This document shows, one piece after another, positions 44,981 to 56,184 of a stretch of DNA of 64,000 bases. The stretch lies in NCBI GenBank assembly GCA_002794775.1, contig NBAY01000016.1:434001-498000 (forward strand), written 5' to 3'. The first letter of the stretch is position 1; the number at the start of each line of letters is the position of its first letter. Source of the DNA: Porodaedalea pini. Lineage: Eukaryota > Basidiomycota > Agaricomycetes > Hymenochaetales > Hymenochaetaceae. The notes below the pieces were generated by a model, which did not search any database, was not told where the DNA came from, and was given only the letters and a program-made list of their open reading frames with translations. A program made the translations under genes and the position numbers.

Positions 44981-47801
44981 TCATCGTTTCCCCTTCCCTT
45001 TCCCCTTTGGCCCCTTCTTGCCCATCCCCCCGATTTTGTCGGTCCTATTGGATCTGGCACCCTCACTCACACCCGCCTTCCGCTTCTCTCCCATCTCACG
45101 GTCGAACATACCCTTCCCACCAGTCACCCGCCCCGCCTTCCGTTTCTTCTCCTTCTCCCTACTCCTCGAATTACCCGGCTTCTGCGGCCGTGCCTCGGGT
45201 ATCCCAATCTTCGTCGGACGCCCGGCCTTCTTTGCATTCCGCACCGCCGCGCGTACAGCAGCCGTCTCGCCCTCATCCTCCGCCATCGCAAGCTTCCGCC
45301 GCTTTTCTCGGCGCGACAGACCGGCAAATTTATCCCGTTTAGGCTGTTTGTGAAATATGTCGCTTCAGTTTTTTTATAGCGTTCTTATTTCAGTTGAATT
45401 GAAACGCACTTTTGCATCCGCCGCCTCTTTACCTTTTCCCTTCGCCGGCGCGCCGACTCCCAAAGCCGACTCATACAGCCTTTTGCTGACCTCTAAAAAC
45501 GTAAAACGGCGATCAGCAAGCAATTTTCTTTCATTCAATCCTTGATGATGCCGTACCTTTCGCGCTAAGTTTTTCTTTCTCGGATTGGAACCATGTCCGC
45601 GCCGGCCTCGAGAAGATTTCTTTCTCATGCTCGATCATGTTCTCGCCTTTCTTCAGCTCCCTCTCAGCCTGTCGCAGCGTTTTCTCCTCCTTCTCCTCCT
45701 TCAGCACCTCCGTGATCTCGTCCTTGATCTCCGACAATCGCGTCGCCCAGATTGATACCTGATCCCCCGGAATTGTACGATGCTGTACTTTGTCTACGCC
45801 GGAAGCATGCTTGATTGCAGCCTTGAGCATCTTACGGTCAGCTTCTCCAACAAGGGTCACCGAGCTGTAAATGTTTTGAATTAAGCCGTGGAGCTATTCA
45901 CAGCGGAGTATTGAAGACCTACCGTCCCTTCTTGCCTGCACGAGCCGTTCGTCCAACACGGTGCAGGTACTGTGCCAATTGGCCGGGCATGTCATAATTA
46001 ACGACCGTCTCAATTCCCTTGATATCAAGACCACGAGAGGCAAGATCAGTCGCCATTAAGAAGTCAACTGAACCGTCACGGAACAATTGAAGTGCACGAA
46101 GACGCTAAGTTGTCTCCTGAATCAGCAGAAACCATATCAACTCAACAGTAGAGCCTACCTGTTCCTGGGTGAGATCACCGTGTAGCTCATCGGCCTTCAT
46201 CCCCAGTATTCCAAATACGACGCGCATCTGGTGCGCAAGCTTCTTACTCCTGAAGAAAACGATCACGCCCTGCTTGCACGTGCGTTTGCACAGCGCGACG
46301 AGCAGCGCTGCGCGCTCCGCCTCCTTGCCCGCCCGAACGCGCACGAACTCCTGTATAAGCCCGCGCGCTGTACTGCGCTTTGGATCGACGAAGAGCTTCA
46401 CGGGCCGGTCAAGCGACATGCGCACGAGTGCATCCACGTCGTCTGTCATCGTCGCAGAGAACAGCATCGTCTGTCGCGATGTTGGACAAGCTGAGATGAT
46501 CTCCTTCAGTTCGTCTGCAAAACCATCGGAAAGCATGCGATCCGCCTCATCGAGAATAAGAACGTCAAGTGTATCAAGCGCGAAGGAAGGAGAGTTACGC
46601 AAGTGATCGATGAGTCGACCAGGAGTTGCGATAATAATATCGGGACGCGTACGGAGCTCGGCTTCCTGGGATTTAAGGGAAAGGCCACCTAAGAAGTTGA
46701 AACACATGTTCAAGACATAGGTGTAAGTTCAATGTAATCTGACGTACCAACTATGAGCGATATTCGCACATCCATAAATGCAGAGAGCTTCTTCCCAACA
46801 TCTACACACTGTACGCCAAGTTCGCGAGTCGGTACGAGTATCACGCAGCGTATTGCCGCTTTATTCTTTCCGCGTTCACGGTACATGAGACGCTCAAGCA
46901 CAGGAATCATGAACGCAGCAGTTTTTCCGGAGCCAGTCACGGCGTTCCCGACAACATCTTTTCCAAGGAGTGCAACCGGGATCGTAGCGGCTTGGATAGG
47001 CGTAGGTGTCGAGAATCCGAGCGTGGTGAGCGCCTTCAGGAGCGGTCGGGAGAGCGACATTGTAGTGAAAGATGAGTGAACGGCCTGACCTGATATTGAA
47101 GGGTCTTCCGGCGCGGCGAAGTACGCTGCTTTTCTGTCCTTTTCTGCCTGAGTTTCTTCCACTGAGTCTGAGCCGTCCGATGAGGAATCATTGTCCGCGT
47201 CTTGCAGTTCATTATCGTCATCTTCTCCTTCCGAAAGATCATTTGCTTCATCTCCTTCTTCATCCGAGGTTGCCAAAGGGTCTTCGCTCTCCTCTCCCTC
47301 ATCAACACTTATGACCTCATCCTCCACTTCGCTCCCGCTCAAGTCCTCTTCGTCGCTGAGGCCTTCCTCTTCTCCCTCGTTTTCCTCCTCGTCACTCTCC
47401 TCTTCTTCAGGCTCCGGACTTCTCTTACGCTTCTTCGCCGCATTTGAAAGTTTTCTCCTTGCAATAATGTCATCAACAGAGACAGGTTCCTGAGCAGACC
47501 AGCGCGCAAGTCAACAAACTGAATAGTGTAATATGTTAATGTCCATGCTTACCCGCTTCGAGCCTTTTACCAGATCTCCCAGACCATCCTGTCCATTGAG
47601 CACATCGTCATACACGTTTCCAGCGAGGTCGAACGTGAACTCTGGGTTCAATGTATCTTTTTCGTCTGGCGCGCCATCGTCAACAATCCGCGCCTTGCTC
47701 GAGTCCTTTGCCTTTCCTCTTACTTTCGCAGCTTTTTGTGGCTCCTCGACGATGTCTTCTGCATCAGAGTCAATGGTCATAATAAGGTCGTCGAGCGCCA
47801 T
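44981..47801 (-). CDS. DRS1: DEAD-box ATP-dependent RNA helicase DRS1/DDX27
   Basis: Seven exons: 47801-47553, 47489-46748, 46688-46159, 46104-45923, 45864-45557, 45492-45410 and 45343-44981 (818 aa). After an acidic N-terminus come all the helicase motifs: Q motif ([13 protein letters not shown]), motif I AVTGSGKT, motif Ia PTRELG, motif II DEAD near residue 377, motif III SAT, RGLD and [10 protein letters not shown]. The C-terminal extension, with [14 protein letters not shown] and a Lys-rich [12 protein letters not shown] end, is the Drs1/DDX27 type. Drs1 acts in the nucleolus in 27S pre-rRNA processing and 60S assembly. All catalytic motifs look intact. Confidence 0.94.
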
Positions 47802-48246
47802 GATATGTAGAAAAGCTGGATGACTGGCGGACTTGCTTCAGGACGTGAACGGGACTAGACAGAAACGTCTTCGAAAGTTCATGGTGCCCAAAAATCCAGA
47901 TGATGATCGACATCCCATCTGGGAAGAGAGAGCAACAATCCCAAGTAAATTCGGAATAAAATCGAGGCACAGGGAAACCTGTGGCGACACCGAAATCTGT
48001 GCTGAGCTATGCAGAATCCAGTAACTACTAGTACTTTATGATAGTGAGTGAACGCGACATGAGGGTGTCGTCTGAACGACGAATGCAGAGCGATGACGGA
48101 GGGATAATGTCCAATAATCGAAACTAGTCCATGAATGTTGTGAAACGAAAGCGATACGCATATAATAATCATGTCCAGTAGCAAGATGCGTCCTGCCTGA
48201 TGCCGTTCCCCAGGCACGTTCCATACGAGAAACGATCACCAACACA
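47802..48246. other. intergenic region (DRS1 promoter)
   Basis: A 445-bp gap between tandem minus-strand genes. No gene was identified; a 112-aa minus-strand open frame lacks any recognisable feature. Confidence 0.45.
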
Positions 48247-48812
48247 TCACGGCCACAACAAACACACCCCGCCAATCACGCCTGCCACAACGGACACGAT
48301 TGTAGTCGCGCTCAGCGCGAGAGCACTCGAGATGTAACCATCATTTGGACCGTATACACCGTTGGCAGAAGATGCTCCCGGACTGGGCGCACCACCGGGC
48401 CCGTTGCCTCCGCCGTCGACGCTCGCAGTGGCGGTAGGCAGTGCAGACTTCGGGGTAGACGAGGTAGAGTTCGAGGTGCTATTTCCAGAGCTAGTGCTGT
48501 TTCCAGAGCTCGTGCTGTTCCCTGAGCTGGTGGAGTTAGGAGAGCTCGAGCCGGAAGCGGCGGAGGCAGAGGCAGAGGAGGTCAAAGTGACGAGGCTTGT
48601 GATGATCTGCGTCGTCTGTTGATGATTTCCGTCGACACCAACCGAGGTGCTGAGTGATGTCGAGACCTGCACATTGTTACTGCCCGATGACTGTAGATGA
48701 AAGAACGGTGTTAGAAGAACCGCTTGGGCTACATTGAGTTGACGAGTTGACTTACTTGGGTAAGGGTAAGGAGAGGAGCAGAGAGAAGAGCCAGCAGCGT
48801 TAAAGGACGCAT
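48247..48812 (-). CDS. Ser/Thr-rich GPI-type cell-surface protein (166 aa)
   Basis: Two exons: 48812-48756 and 48690-48247. The signal peptide MRPLTLLALLSAPLLTLTQ is encoded almost exactly by exon 1. The mature part is dominated by Ser, Thr and Asn, with N-glycosylation sequons inside a tandem repeat (NSTSSG). The C-terminus is hydrophobic (LALSATTIVSVVAGVIGGVC), as expected for a GPI-attachment signal or anchor. No enzymatic domain is present. It is probably a heavily glycosylated wall or membrane mannoprotein. The longer N-terminal open frame in the track-free reading is intron read-through in another frame and lacks a signal peptide, so the spliced start is preferred. Confidence 0.72.
48479..48532 (-). 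repeat. three 18-bp coding tandem repeats
   Basis: Imperfect 18-bp units at 48479-48496, 48497-48514 and 48515-48532 encode repeated NSTSSG in the surface-protein gene. Each unit supplies an N-glycosylation sequon. Copy number may vary between strains, as in other fungal adhesin-like genes. Confidence 0.7.
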
Positions 48813-49164
48813 GATTGACGGAATCGACGAGAGCGCCGGATGAGATGAGGACGAAGAAGAGAGTGTGCGTTTGACGTCGAGCGCGACAGTGGTCACTGGG
48901 AATGACAGACAGGCTGCAGCGACGGCAGACCGTGGACATTTCGCGTGCTGGCGAAAGGCTTAGTAATCAAGTCCCAGAACGGAGAAACGCGGAAACAATT
49001 AAAGTTGAGTCCGACGTGACTTCGGAAAGGAAAGGAGTCTGTCCCTGCCTACCCCGCATATAACCATCCTCGATCTTTTACCAGCGAGCTTCTGACTGTC
49101 GTCAATACCATTAGCTACACTGGCCGCAAGTCCTGCAACAGTGGACACGACATAAAGAACTGCA
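48813..49164. promoter_or_regulatory. divergent promoter (GPI-type protein / unknown gene)
   Basis: A 352-bp start-to-start gap; nothing else is recognised. Confidence 0.45.
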
Positions 49165-50676
49165 ATGGACACCCCTCCAGCTCTTCCAGCACATGCGGTC
49201 ACGCTCTTGCTCTCATACCTCTCCCAGCTCGACGATGCTCTGCCCCCACACCTTATATCTGCACCCCTCCGCCAGCGCCATCACTTCCTTGGCCTCGGTT
49301 CCGTCCTCGACACCGCACAGGATGCCGCCGCCTATCTCTCATGGCCGCCAGTCGCAGGCTCGGAAGACGACTCCCTGCGTGTCGTAAACCTCCTCAGTGC
49401 TCTCCCCTCTGCAGAGAACTTTGATCCCCTCGCCGCGTACCCGACAAAGTATTCTTATGATGGTGATGCTGTCTATGCACATGCGCAAGTTCCAATGGAC
49501 AGGTCCGACAACGATGACTCTGCTGGCTTACGGCTTGTCTTCCGCTGGGAAGCAAAGGACGGCGAGGGCGTTGTGCAAGGCCACCAGGGAAGCGCAACAA
49601 ATGCGAACAACTGGAAATATCATGACGCAAAATCTATGCCATTTCCTCCAAATACGCGCGACTCACCACAAGAGGCTTTGCATCCGTTGTCTATTCCAAT
49701 AGCAGAAAATGCCATTGACACGCAAATCCCACGGTCCCAGTCTATACATCTGCTCCCAAGCTCCGCGGCAAAACCACATTATGCAGCAGTTGGCACAGAC
49801 TCTGACGACGAGGCGTATTGGAACTCATACGGCCGTATCTCCGACAATGAGGACGAGGAAGAGGGTTCATATAACTATTCGCGCACCGCCGCAAATAAAG
49901 AAAGCGATGACGAGAAGGCTGAGGACGCTTACTGGGCACAGTACGCCTCTGTACATGGTATATCTCTCATTATGTATTCAGACAACAGGCAGAAAAATGA
50001 GATTTCGCTTTCTTTCGCAGGCACAGCAGACTCCACGCGTCATTCACCTCTCCCGCAAAAGCACAGACTGCACGACCCCTCCCAACCGGTCGCTGTTCAT
50101 TCCTCCGCCGACTTATCATCTTATTTCGATAGCCACGGAAGCCAGGAGTTGCTCGCTCCAGACGCTCGACGGCCAGAGCCATGCGACTTATACGACGTTG
50201 AGCACATCGAACACATGCATCACTTCTCTGCGTCTGGCGAAGGACGCGACAGGTCCCCAGTCAAAGGCGCACCTTGCCCTGCAGCCCTTACTCGCCGTTT
50301 GCACAGCATCAGTCCCCGTGCTAGCCATAGTCCGTCGCCCGCACCGCCAGAAGTATTCGGGGAACCTATCAAGCTTGAGCACCTTGGACTCGATAATATG
50401 GCCTCGCCCGATTCTGAGTCACCGGACACGAGCGACGGACGTACACTGACGCCGCCCGGGAATGCGGAACTTATATCTGAGATGGTCTGCTTTGTCTCTC
50501 CACTTGAGGAGAAGGCTCACGAAGGCGTCGCTGACTCGAGCTTGTGCGAGGCGATTAGGGGTGTTTATAGGCTCTGGGCTGCGACTCGCAAGTCTTACCC
50601 TGCAGACGAAGGTATACCCACTAAAAAGGACGAATTTGTGGGCATTGTTCGTGAAGCACTCAACAGCATTCAATAG
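49165..50676 (+). CDS. conserved-looking acidic protein of unknown function (482 aa)
   Basis: Two exons, 49165-49957 and 50021-50676, separated by a 63-bp GT-AG intron. Because that intron is a multiple of three and has no stop, the whole stretch is also an open frame of 503 codons. The N-terminus (HAVTLLLSYLSQLDDALPPHL) is helical. The middle is acidic and holds two related motifs, DDEAYWNSYG and AEDAYWAQYASVHG. The C-terminal 100 residues (from SLCEAIRGVYRLWAATRKS to the end) look globular and helical. I do not recognise a family; the YWxxY repeats suggest a protein-interaction role, which is inference. No signal peptide or membrane segment is present. Confidence 0.72.
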   Translation: MDTPPALPAHAVTLLLSYLSQLDDALPPHLISAPLRQRHHFLGLGSVLDTAQDAAAYLSWPPVAGSEDDSLRVVNLLSALPSAENFDPLAAYPTKYSYDGDAVYAHAQVPMDRSDNDDSAGLRLVFRWEAKDGEGVVQGHQGSATNANNWKYHDAKSMPFPPNTRDSPQEALHPLSIPIAENAIDTQIPRSQSIHLLPSSAAKPHYAAVGTDSDDEAYWNSYGRISDNEDEEEGSYNYSRTAANKESDDEKAEDAYWAQYASVHGISLIMYSDNRQKNEISLSFAGTADSTRHSPLPQKHRLHDPSQPVAVHSSADLSSYFDSHGSQELLAPDARRPEPCDLYDVEHIEHMHHFSASGEGRDRSPVKGAPCPAALTRRLHSISPRASHSPSPAPPEVFGEPIKLEHLGLDNMASPDSESPDTSDGRTLTPPGNAELISEMVCFVSPLEEKAHEGVADSSLCEAIRGVYRLWAATRKSYPADEGIPTKKDEFVGIVREALNSIQ

Positions 50677-51192
50677 ATAAGCATTTCGTTTCCACCTTTT
50701 CTTGACACAATTTTTCTTTTTTACATTGTCAGCAATGCTACGAATATCGCACGGAGTCCATCACACCAATCATTTGGTTGTATTTATATCCATTCATCCA
50801 CTCGAAGTAGTCAGTTGTATCAACGGAATCATATTCATGCTCGTCGTCATACATTTTGGTACCGACGACACGGTTTCGGAACTAGTGTTGCTGTAAGCTA
50901 CAAATCGGCATGCATTCAGCTGAGAAATATTTGATATGCGAACGGGTAAAGACAGGACTACTTCAAAGAAGTAAGGGCCTGAGAGCCAGAAGTGCAAGGG
51001 AGGTTACTAAGGGCACAACGACAGCGAATATTTGGTGGGGATGCAAAAAAAAAACAGTGGAAATGATCGAGATCAAAGATAATGGCAGTATGACCAATAT
51101 GTGACAGTGTAAAGGTTCGTGTCCGGTTTTCTTCTCCAGAGGCGCTAGTCCAGTTCCCACCAGGTAGGCATCAGGGACGAAGACCTTTTTGT
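50677..51192. other. convergent 3' intergenic region
   Basis: A 516-bp gap between the stops of the unknown acidic gene (+) and the RlpA-like gene (-). It is AT-rich and has a run of eight or nine A near 51045. No gene is seen. Confidence 0.5.
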
Positions 51193-52304
51193 CTATGATG
51201 AATCGGACGTCTGGAGGTTTGCCTGTGCTGCGCCCGCGACCAGTCCGCCAAGCTGCATGACCCCATAATCGAGTATGTCAATGAGGCTGTCCACATTCAC
51301 GCTCGCCGTTGCCGAAGGCGTTGAACTGCTGGTGCTGGAGCTGCTGGTAGTACTGCTCGAGCTCCAGACACTAGATGAACTCCATGTGCTAGAGCTGCTG
51401 GTCCACGTTGAGCTGCTCGAGCTCGAACTCCAAGTCGATGTGCTCGACCAGCTCGTCGTTGTCGGGGTCCAAGTGCTTGTAGATGAGCTATGCTGCGTCG
51501 ATGTCGATGTCGGCGTCCAGGTCGATGAGGACGAGGACGAGGAAGAGCCACTGCCGAAGGACCAGGAGCCGTAAATCACGCCATCATCGAGCGAAGCAAA
51601 GAACTGGAAGAGGCCAGGCGTGAGGTCCAATCCATTGACCGGGCAACCAGGACACTATAAAGAGCACGCAATGAGACTGATATACTAGATGATATCACCA
51701 AATAGACATACCTCGTCAGTGATCTGAGCCTGCGTCGACTTGCCATTGTATGAGATGGTGATCATGTCAAAGCAATGGTCGCCACCACCATATTGCTAAA
51801 TCGGCTCTCAGCTCGGGTTCACGGATGCAAATGGTCCAGAGAATACTCACGGCCGAGTTCAGTGCAACAATCTGTTCGTTCTCCGTCAACATCTCCAAAG
51901 CGACGCGTAAAACCAGTTGATACTCACGAAGTCCGAATCACTGTTGGTTTTCCCGCATGCACCCCTGAAAGAATAGGGAAAGAAATTGGGCGTCGGCGCA
52001 TCAGTCACCGCTCAATGTCATTGTCAAGCGATGCGTCGATGTTTTAGGCGCATGCAGGACGTAAGATGTTAGCAGAAAAGAATACTCACATGCCGGCAGC
52101 ATAGTTCGTGAAGCGTGCGTTGTCAAAGCGCTTGCTGAGCTTCCAGTCGCGTTCGTTGGCACTCGTTCGTGCCGTGTGGTTGCCCGCCGAACGCGATCGC
52201 AGCATTTTGTCGTGGCTTTCATGGCGGATGGCATGATTCGAGTCGGCGAGAGCAGCAGACACGCCAAAGACGAGTGCAAGAAGGGCGAGCGAGAACCGAG
52301 CCAT
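51193..52304 (-). CDS. secreted RlpA-like double-psi beta-barrel protein (272 aa)
   Basis: Five exons: 52304-52090, 51964-51928, 51871-51851 (21 nt), 51795-51712 and 51654-51193. The signal peptide is MARFSLALLALVFGVSAALA. The barwin/expansin-like barrel spans about residues 58-160: RFDNARFTNYAAGMGACG, IVALNSAQYGGGDHC, ITISYNGKSTQAQITDECP and GLDLTPGLFQFFAS. Paired cysteines are in the expected places. A long Ser/Thr/Trp-rich linker (repeated WSSSS, WTPT) follows, and the protein ends in AGAAQANLQTSDSS without a GPI signal. Such proteins are secreted by fungi, often during growth on plants or in fruit bodies; no catalytic activity is established. The 125-bp intron 1 is unusually long for this window. 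Confidence 0.83.
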
Positions 52305-52789
52305 TGCTGAAGGCTTGGTCGGCGAGGGGAGAGGTCCAGATGAGCCTGAAATGAGCGGATCCTTTATAGGGGTTTATGTGATTTTTATGGATGAAGGAGG
52401 GTGATGGCTGAAATGCCGTATGGAGACGGTCGGAAAGTGAACGCCCAGCAGTTGAGAAATCGATGATGGTGAAGAAACAAAAAAGACACGCCGCTACGAA
52501 GCGCGTGCTCTGTTCAAATTTAGCTCTGCGTCGATCTCTACTCTTTTGGGGTCTAGACTTTTCACCCCAAATTTGATGCATACAACAAGCAGAGTAACGT
52601 GTATGCTAGTAAACAAAGCGAGGTATATACAAAAAAATAGCACTTAAACTGTCCAGATGGTATAGCGCAAAGATTTCAGCGAGACAAAAAACTCGTGGAT
52701 AGATAATGTCGGTTGAGATCTCCCTCCTTCACTTAACAGGCTTTCATCCCTTTTTTTCAAGTTGTTCACGCCACGCGCCACACAGAACT
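52305..52789. other. intergenic region (RlpA-like promoter)
   Basis: A 485-bp gap between tandem minus-strand genes. It contains the promoter of the RlpA-like gene and the 3' flank of the SRA-domain gene. No gene is seen. Confidence 0.45.
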
Positions 52790-54331
52790 TTACGCTTCCT
52801 CGTCATCCTCGCCGTCGGCATCAGCATCTACTTGAGTCGTGGATGAGCCGGTATCCTGTGTAGATGCGACCCGAGTGTCCTCATCTTCGTCGCTCGCCTC
52901 TCCATCATCACTCGACTCATTCTTGGCTGTTTCCTGGACCTCTCTGGCTTCGGCCTCAAGGTCCCTCTTCGTTAAAGGAGGTTGATCGGGAAGGCGCTGT
53001 GAAAGGCATATATTTAGATCGTAACGAGACTCATTTCAGACCAAACAGTAGATTGACCTTAAAGGCATACTTGCAAACTAGGTACTTCGAGTTCACTCCG
53101 ACTTCCTGCCAAGCCTGAAGATGAATATTAGTATCTAAGACACCCGCAATTAGCGTATGGTTAACCTTCTCAACAGTGTAGAGACCATCGTAGCGGTATC
53201 TAAAGAGAAAGTCAGTCAAACAAACGTCTTGCGCCGTTTATTCACACTTGCAACTTACCCTTCAACGGGAGCGAATGCAGAGCGCAGCTTGAAGCCCCGA
53301 ATGACTCGAACCGGTCGCTTAGTTTCTGACGAGATCTTCAATGCTTTGTTAAAGTTGTTTTCAAAGGTCTGGTGTGAGCTCTGTGGGGCTGTACGAAGCT
53401 GATGCCGCAATGGGGTTAGCATGTCTGTTGCTTTCAAAGCACTGTAGATCACACATACATTCTTAGGTTTCTCCTTCGTTCCCTTGAGGTCGCGTCCTCC
53501 AGAGCCAGTGAAAGTACTTCCAACAGAAGGTTAACTATTGCCAGAGTAAAGGTTACAGTTCACTTACAACCCGTTACCCAGATCTATGTCATCGTCGTAT
53601 CCACCAGAAAGGGCGATCGAATACGCGCCCTTAGGTCCACAAGAGATGCCACCAACCCATGGCCTAGTCATCTATGAGCATCTCTTTGAAGTAATACACA
53701 ATCAGAATACTCACGCATGGATCGCATCGGCGCTACAAGCTTGTCTGAAGATGAGAACATGAGCCTCCTGGAAAACTACGCGGTCTCAAGCAACTCTCAC
53801 CGTGTCTCCCACCAGGTGCCAACCTCCACTCCCGGAATATGACCATATTGCTTTCTTTGCAAAGATAGCAATAAGAATCTTCAGATAACTAAAATAGGTT
53901 AATCCAACTCACGGGTCCTGCGTCCTCTTGTTAGAATCGCGCGGGTCGCTTTCCATGGCCTCATGCGCCCGAGTAGACACACGAAATCCGCGCGCCGAGC
54001 GATCCTGCTCAATGCCGACGTAGTCAATCTTCTTCCCTGCGTTGCGCGAGCTTCTTCGCAGCGAAACTTCCCCGTCGCCCTCTGCACCCGCCCCAGTTAC
54101 GCGGGCTGCTTTACGCGGACGGCCTTCAAGTTCTCCGTCTTGACCACCCCCATTCTTCTCGTCTGAGTCGCTTGACTTTGGTTTGCGCTTCTTTGAACCC
54201 TTAGGAGGTGCTTTGGGCTTCGTTGCCAGCAGACGGTCCTTAACGCTGTATATGTTCAATGACTCGAGAATTTCTTTATTCCTTTCCATATTCTTGAGGC
54301 GTTCAAGTTCGTACTCTGTCATCTTCGCCAT
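52790..54331 (-). CDS. SRA-YDG domain protein (UHRF1-like DNA-methylation reader)
   Basis: Nine exons: 54331-53913, 53854-53801, 53744-53715, 53663-53568, 53516-53459, 53398-53259, 53199-53166, 53114-53058 and 52996-52790 (364 aa). Residues 1-140 are basic and low-complexity after a short helix (MTEYELERLKNMERNKEI). The SRA domain follows at about 145-305: IPGVEVGTWWETR, HAPWVGGISCG, AYSIALSGGYDDDID, FTFTGSGGRDL, NFNKALKISSETKRPVRVIR and YRYDGLYTVEKAWQEVG. SRA domains flip and bind 5-methylcytosine, often at hemimethylated CpG. There is no RING, PHD or SET domain, so it is a stand-alone reader. The tail is acidic. Two ACGCGT elements lie 95-140 bp upstream. Confidence 0.9.
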
Positions 54332-54657
54332 GGCTTATTTCGTGCTAATGGTTGAGAGCAGAAGAGAGAGAAGTGAGGTCAACAAAGAGAGGTTCGAAGA
54401 ACTATGTAGTGAAAAATCGAAATCGACGCGTCGTGAAAATCGCGCCGCCAAATTGGAACTCCGACACGCGTTAAATCCGTGATGCATCATACCAACTTAT
54501 GATAAACGATCCACACAACCAAGGGTATATAGGTTACAGTAAACCAACGCTGCTTGACGTGCGTAAGTGTATACAGAAGAAAAGTAGCCAAATGACAAAA
54601 TCCCTCCGTAACGATTGTCCTTATAAGAGCTACGTGTGTGCGATGCAATGCAACACT
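54332..54657. promoter_or_regulatory. SRA-gene promoter / SEC9 3' flank
   Basis: A 326-bp gap between tandem minus-strand genes, holding the two MluI-box-like sites listed separately. No gene is seen. Confidence 0.5.
54426..54471. promoter_or_regulatory. MluI-box and E2F-like sites upstream of the SRA gene
   Basis: ACGCGT lies at 54426-54431 and 54466-54471, about 95 and 135 bp upstream of the start codon. Between them, on the gene's strand, is GGCGCGATTTT, an E2F/SBF-like core. The combination suggests G1/S-phase transcription, logical for a protein reading hemimethylated DNA behind replication forks. The sites are seen; the regulation is inferred. Confidence 0.5.
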
Positions 54658-56018
54658 TCACCGAGCAATTCTGTTTAGCTGGAAAAAATGTTAGCTTCAG
54701 GTCTAGATATATAGAATAAATACATACCTTAGCAGTGTTCATATCGACCTTATTTCCGAGTCTGTCAGCCTTGTCGGTGATCCTTACGAGGCGCGTGTTC
54801 TGCGACTGAAGTTCTGAGCCCATGGAAAGACCAAGTGCTTTCATGCGCTTCGTAGCGTCCAAGATCTCGTCTAAATTGTCGTCAATTTCGTCCTCCATCT
54901 CATCGTCAGATTCCGTCGCCTCAAACTGATATCTCTTCCTCTGCTCCTTGCGCAGATTCTGCTCTGTAGAAGTCAGCTGGCGCCGAGTGCCACCAATACC
55001 TTCGCCATCATTGCTTCCGCTGTTGTTACGCCCGAACGTAGCACCCTTTCCAACACGATTCTGCGATTCGCGAATGTCCTGCATTGCGACCTCGCGTTCG
55101 GTCATCTCCTCCTGGTACCGCAGCTCGCGCTTTCGCTCCTGCGCCATGCGTTTTGCGTCTTTGTTGAAGGTAATTGCTGGAATGAATATAGATCTATTAA
55201 GCTTCTTGATTTCGTCTGCATTGTCTTCAGCTCGGATCGCGTGGCCCTTGGAGACATCTATGTGGCGCTCGGTGTCTGCGATTTTCTCTGAAGAATAGAA
55301 AGTAGAGCTTATGAGCCTGCATGAATGGATGATAGTATCGGTTTAAGACCTTACCTGACTGCTCCCCAAGACGGAGCAAAGTCGCTCTTCCAGTCTCTTC
55401 AGCTTCGCGGGCAATTCGAAGTGCATTACGGGTAGTCGTGACTGTGTCCTGCTTAAGGAACCTCGTCTGCTTGATGACTTCGTCGACATCCTCTTCCCCC
55501 TCTTGGCCAGGTACAGGAGCAGGTCGACCAACGGGCCCATCATTGAAACTGTTGGCCCGGCCGTCGCTTGGAGCAGCCGAGCCTGCGAACAACGCGTTGC
55601 GGTCCGCATCGAGGTCCCGCTCGCCACGTACGTAGGGATCAGATACACCGCCCATAACGCCGTACTCATTGCGGTTACTAAATCTGTCTTGCTGCTGCAG
55701 CTGCATAGAACCGCCGTTGGGGCCATAGCCTTGGTCAGAGTACTGCCTTGCGTTGCCGTAATTAGGGCGATTCACATCTCCGTATCCACCACCCGCGTAG
55801 TTTCCGTTCACGCCTTGGCCGTCGGAATTCTGTCTGCGTGTGTTTCCGTAGGCCCTTGGGTCCGAGAGGTCACCATCCCTGCTGGCAACGTACGTGCTTG
55901 TTGGTGATCGATACGAAGGAGGAGCGCTCGACGTCACCGAAGGTACCCTGTTCGTCGAAGGAGGCGCCGCAACTGGAGGAATAACGGGTTCATTCTTGTT
56001 CCGTTTGAACCACGACAT
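54658..56018 (-). CDS. SEC9: SNAP-25-family t-SNARE SEC9
   Basis: Three exons: 56018-55355, 55287-54728 and 54678-54658, the last only seven codons including the stop (414 aa). The N-terminal 175 residues are Ser/Asn/Gly/Gln-rich, as in Sec9. Two SNARE helices follow: the first around VIKQTRFLKQDTVTTTRNAL to EKIADTERHI, the second from EIDDNLDEILDATKRMKALG to RITDKADRLGNKVDMNTAK. Between them is NRSIFIPAITFNKDAKR, a Sec9/SNAP-23 linker signature. Sec9 supplies the Qb and Qc helices for exocytic vesicle fusion at the plasma membrane, partnering Sso and Snc. The second helix ends in KLNRIAR, encoded by the tiny last exon. It lies only 166 bp downstream of the MPP10 stop codon. Confidence 0.92.
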
Positions 56019-56184
56019 GGTGGAGGATAAGTTTTTCTTGTGATGTGGACGAAAGAGCTGAAGATGATGGTTCTTTATAAGAAGCGCAGCGCAGAAACGG
56101 AGAGCACACGGCAACAGGAAGCAAAAGGCGATGCGTCCGTGCAATATTACGTAAATAATATGAAATAGAAAAAAGAAAAGAAAA

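Noticed and set aside
51275..51574. plus-strand Leu/Val/Asp-rich open frame
   Set aside because: It is the reverse complement of the Ser/Thr linker of the RlpA-like gene.
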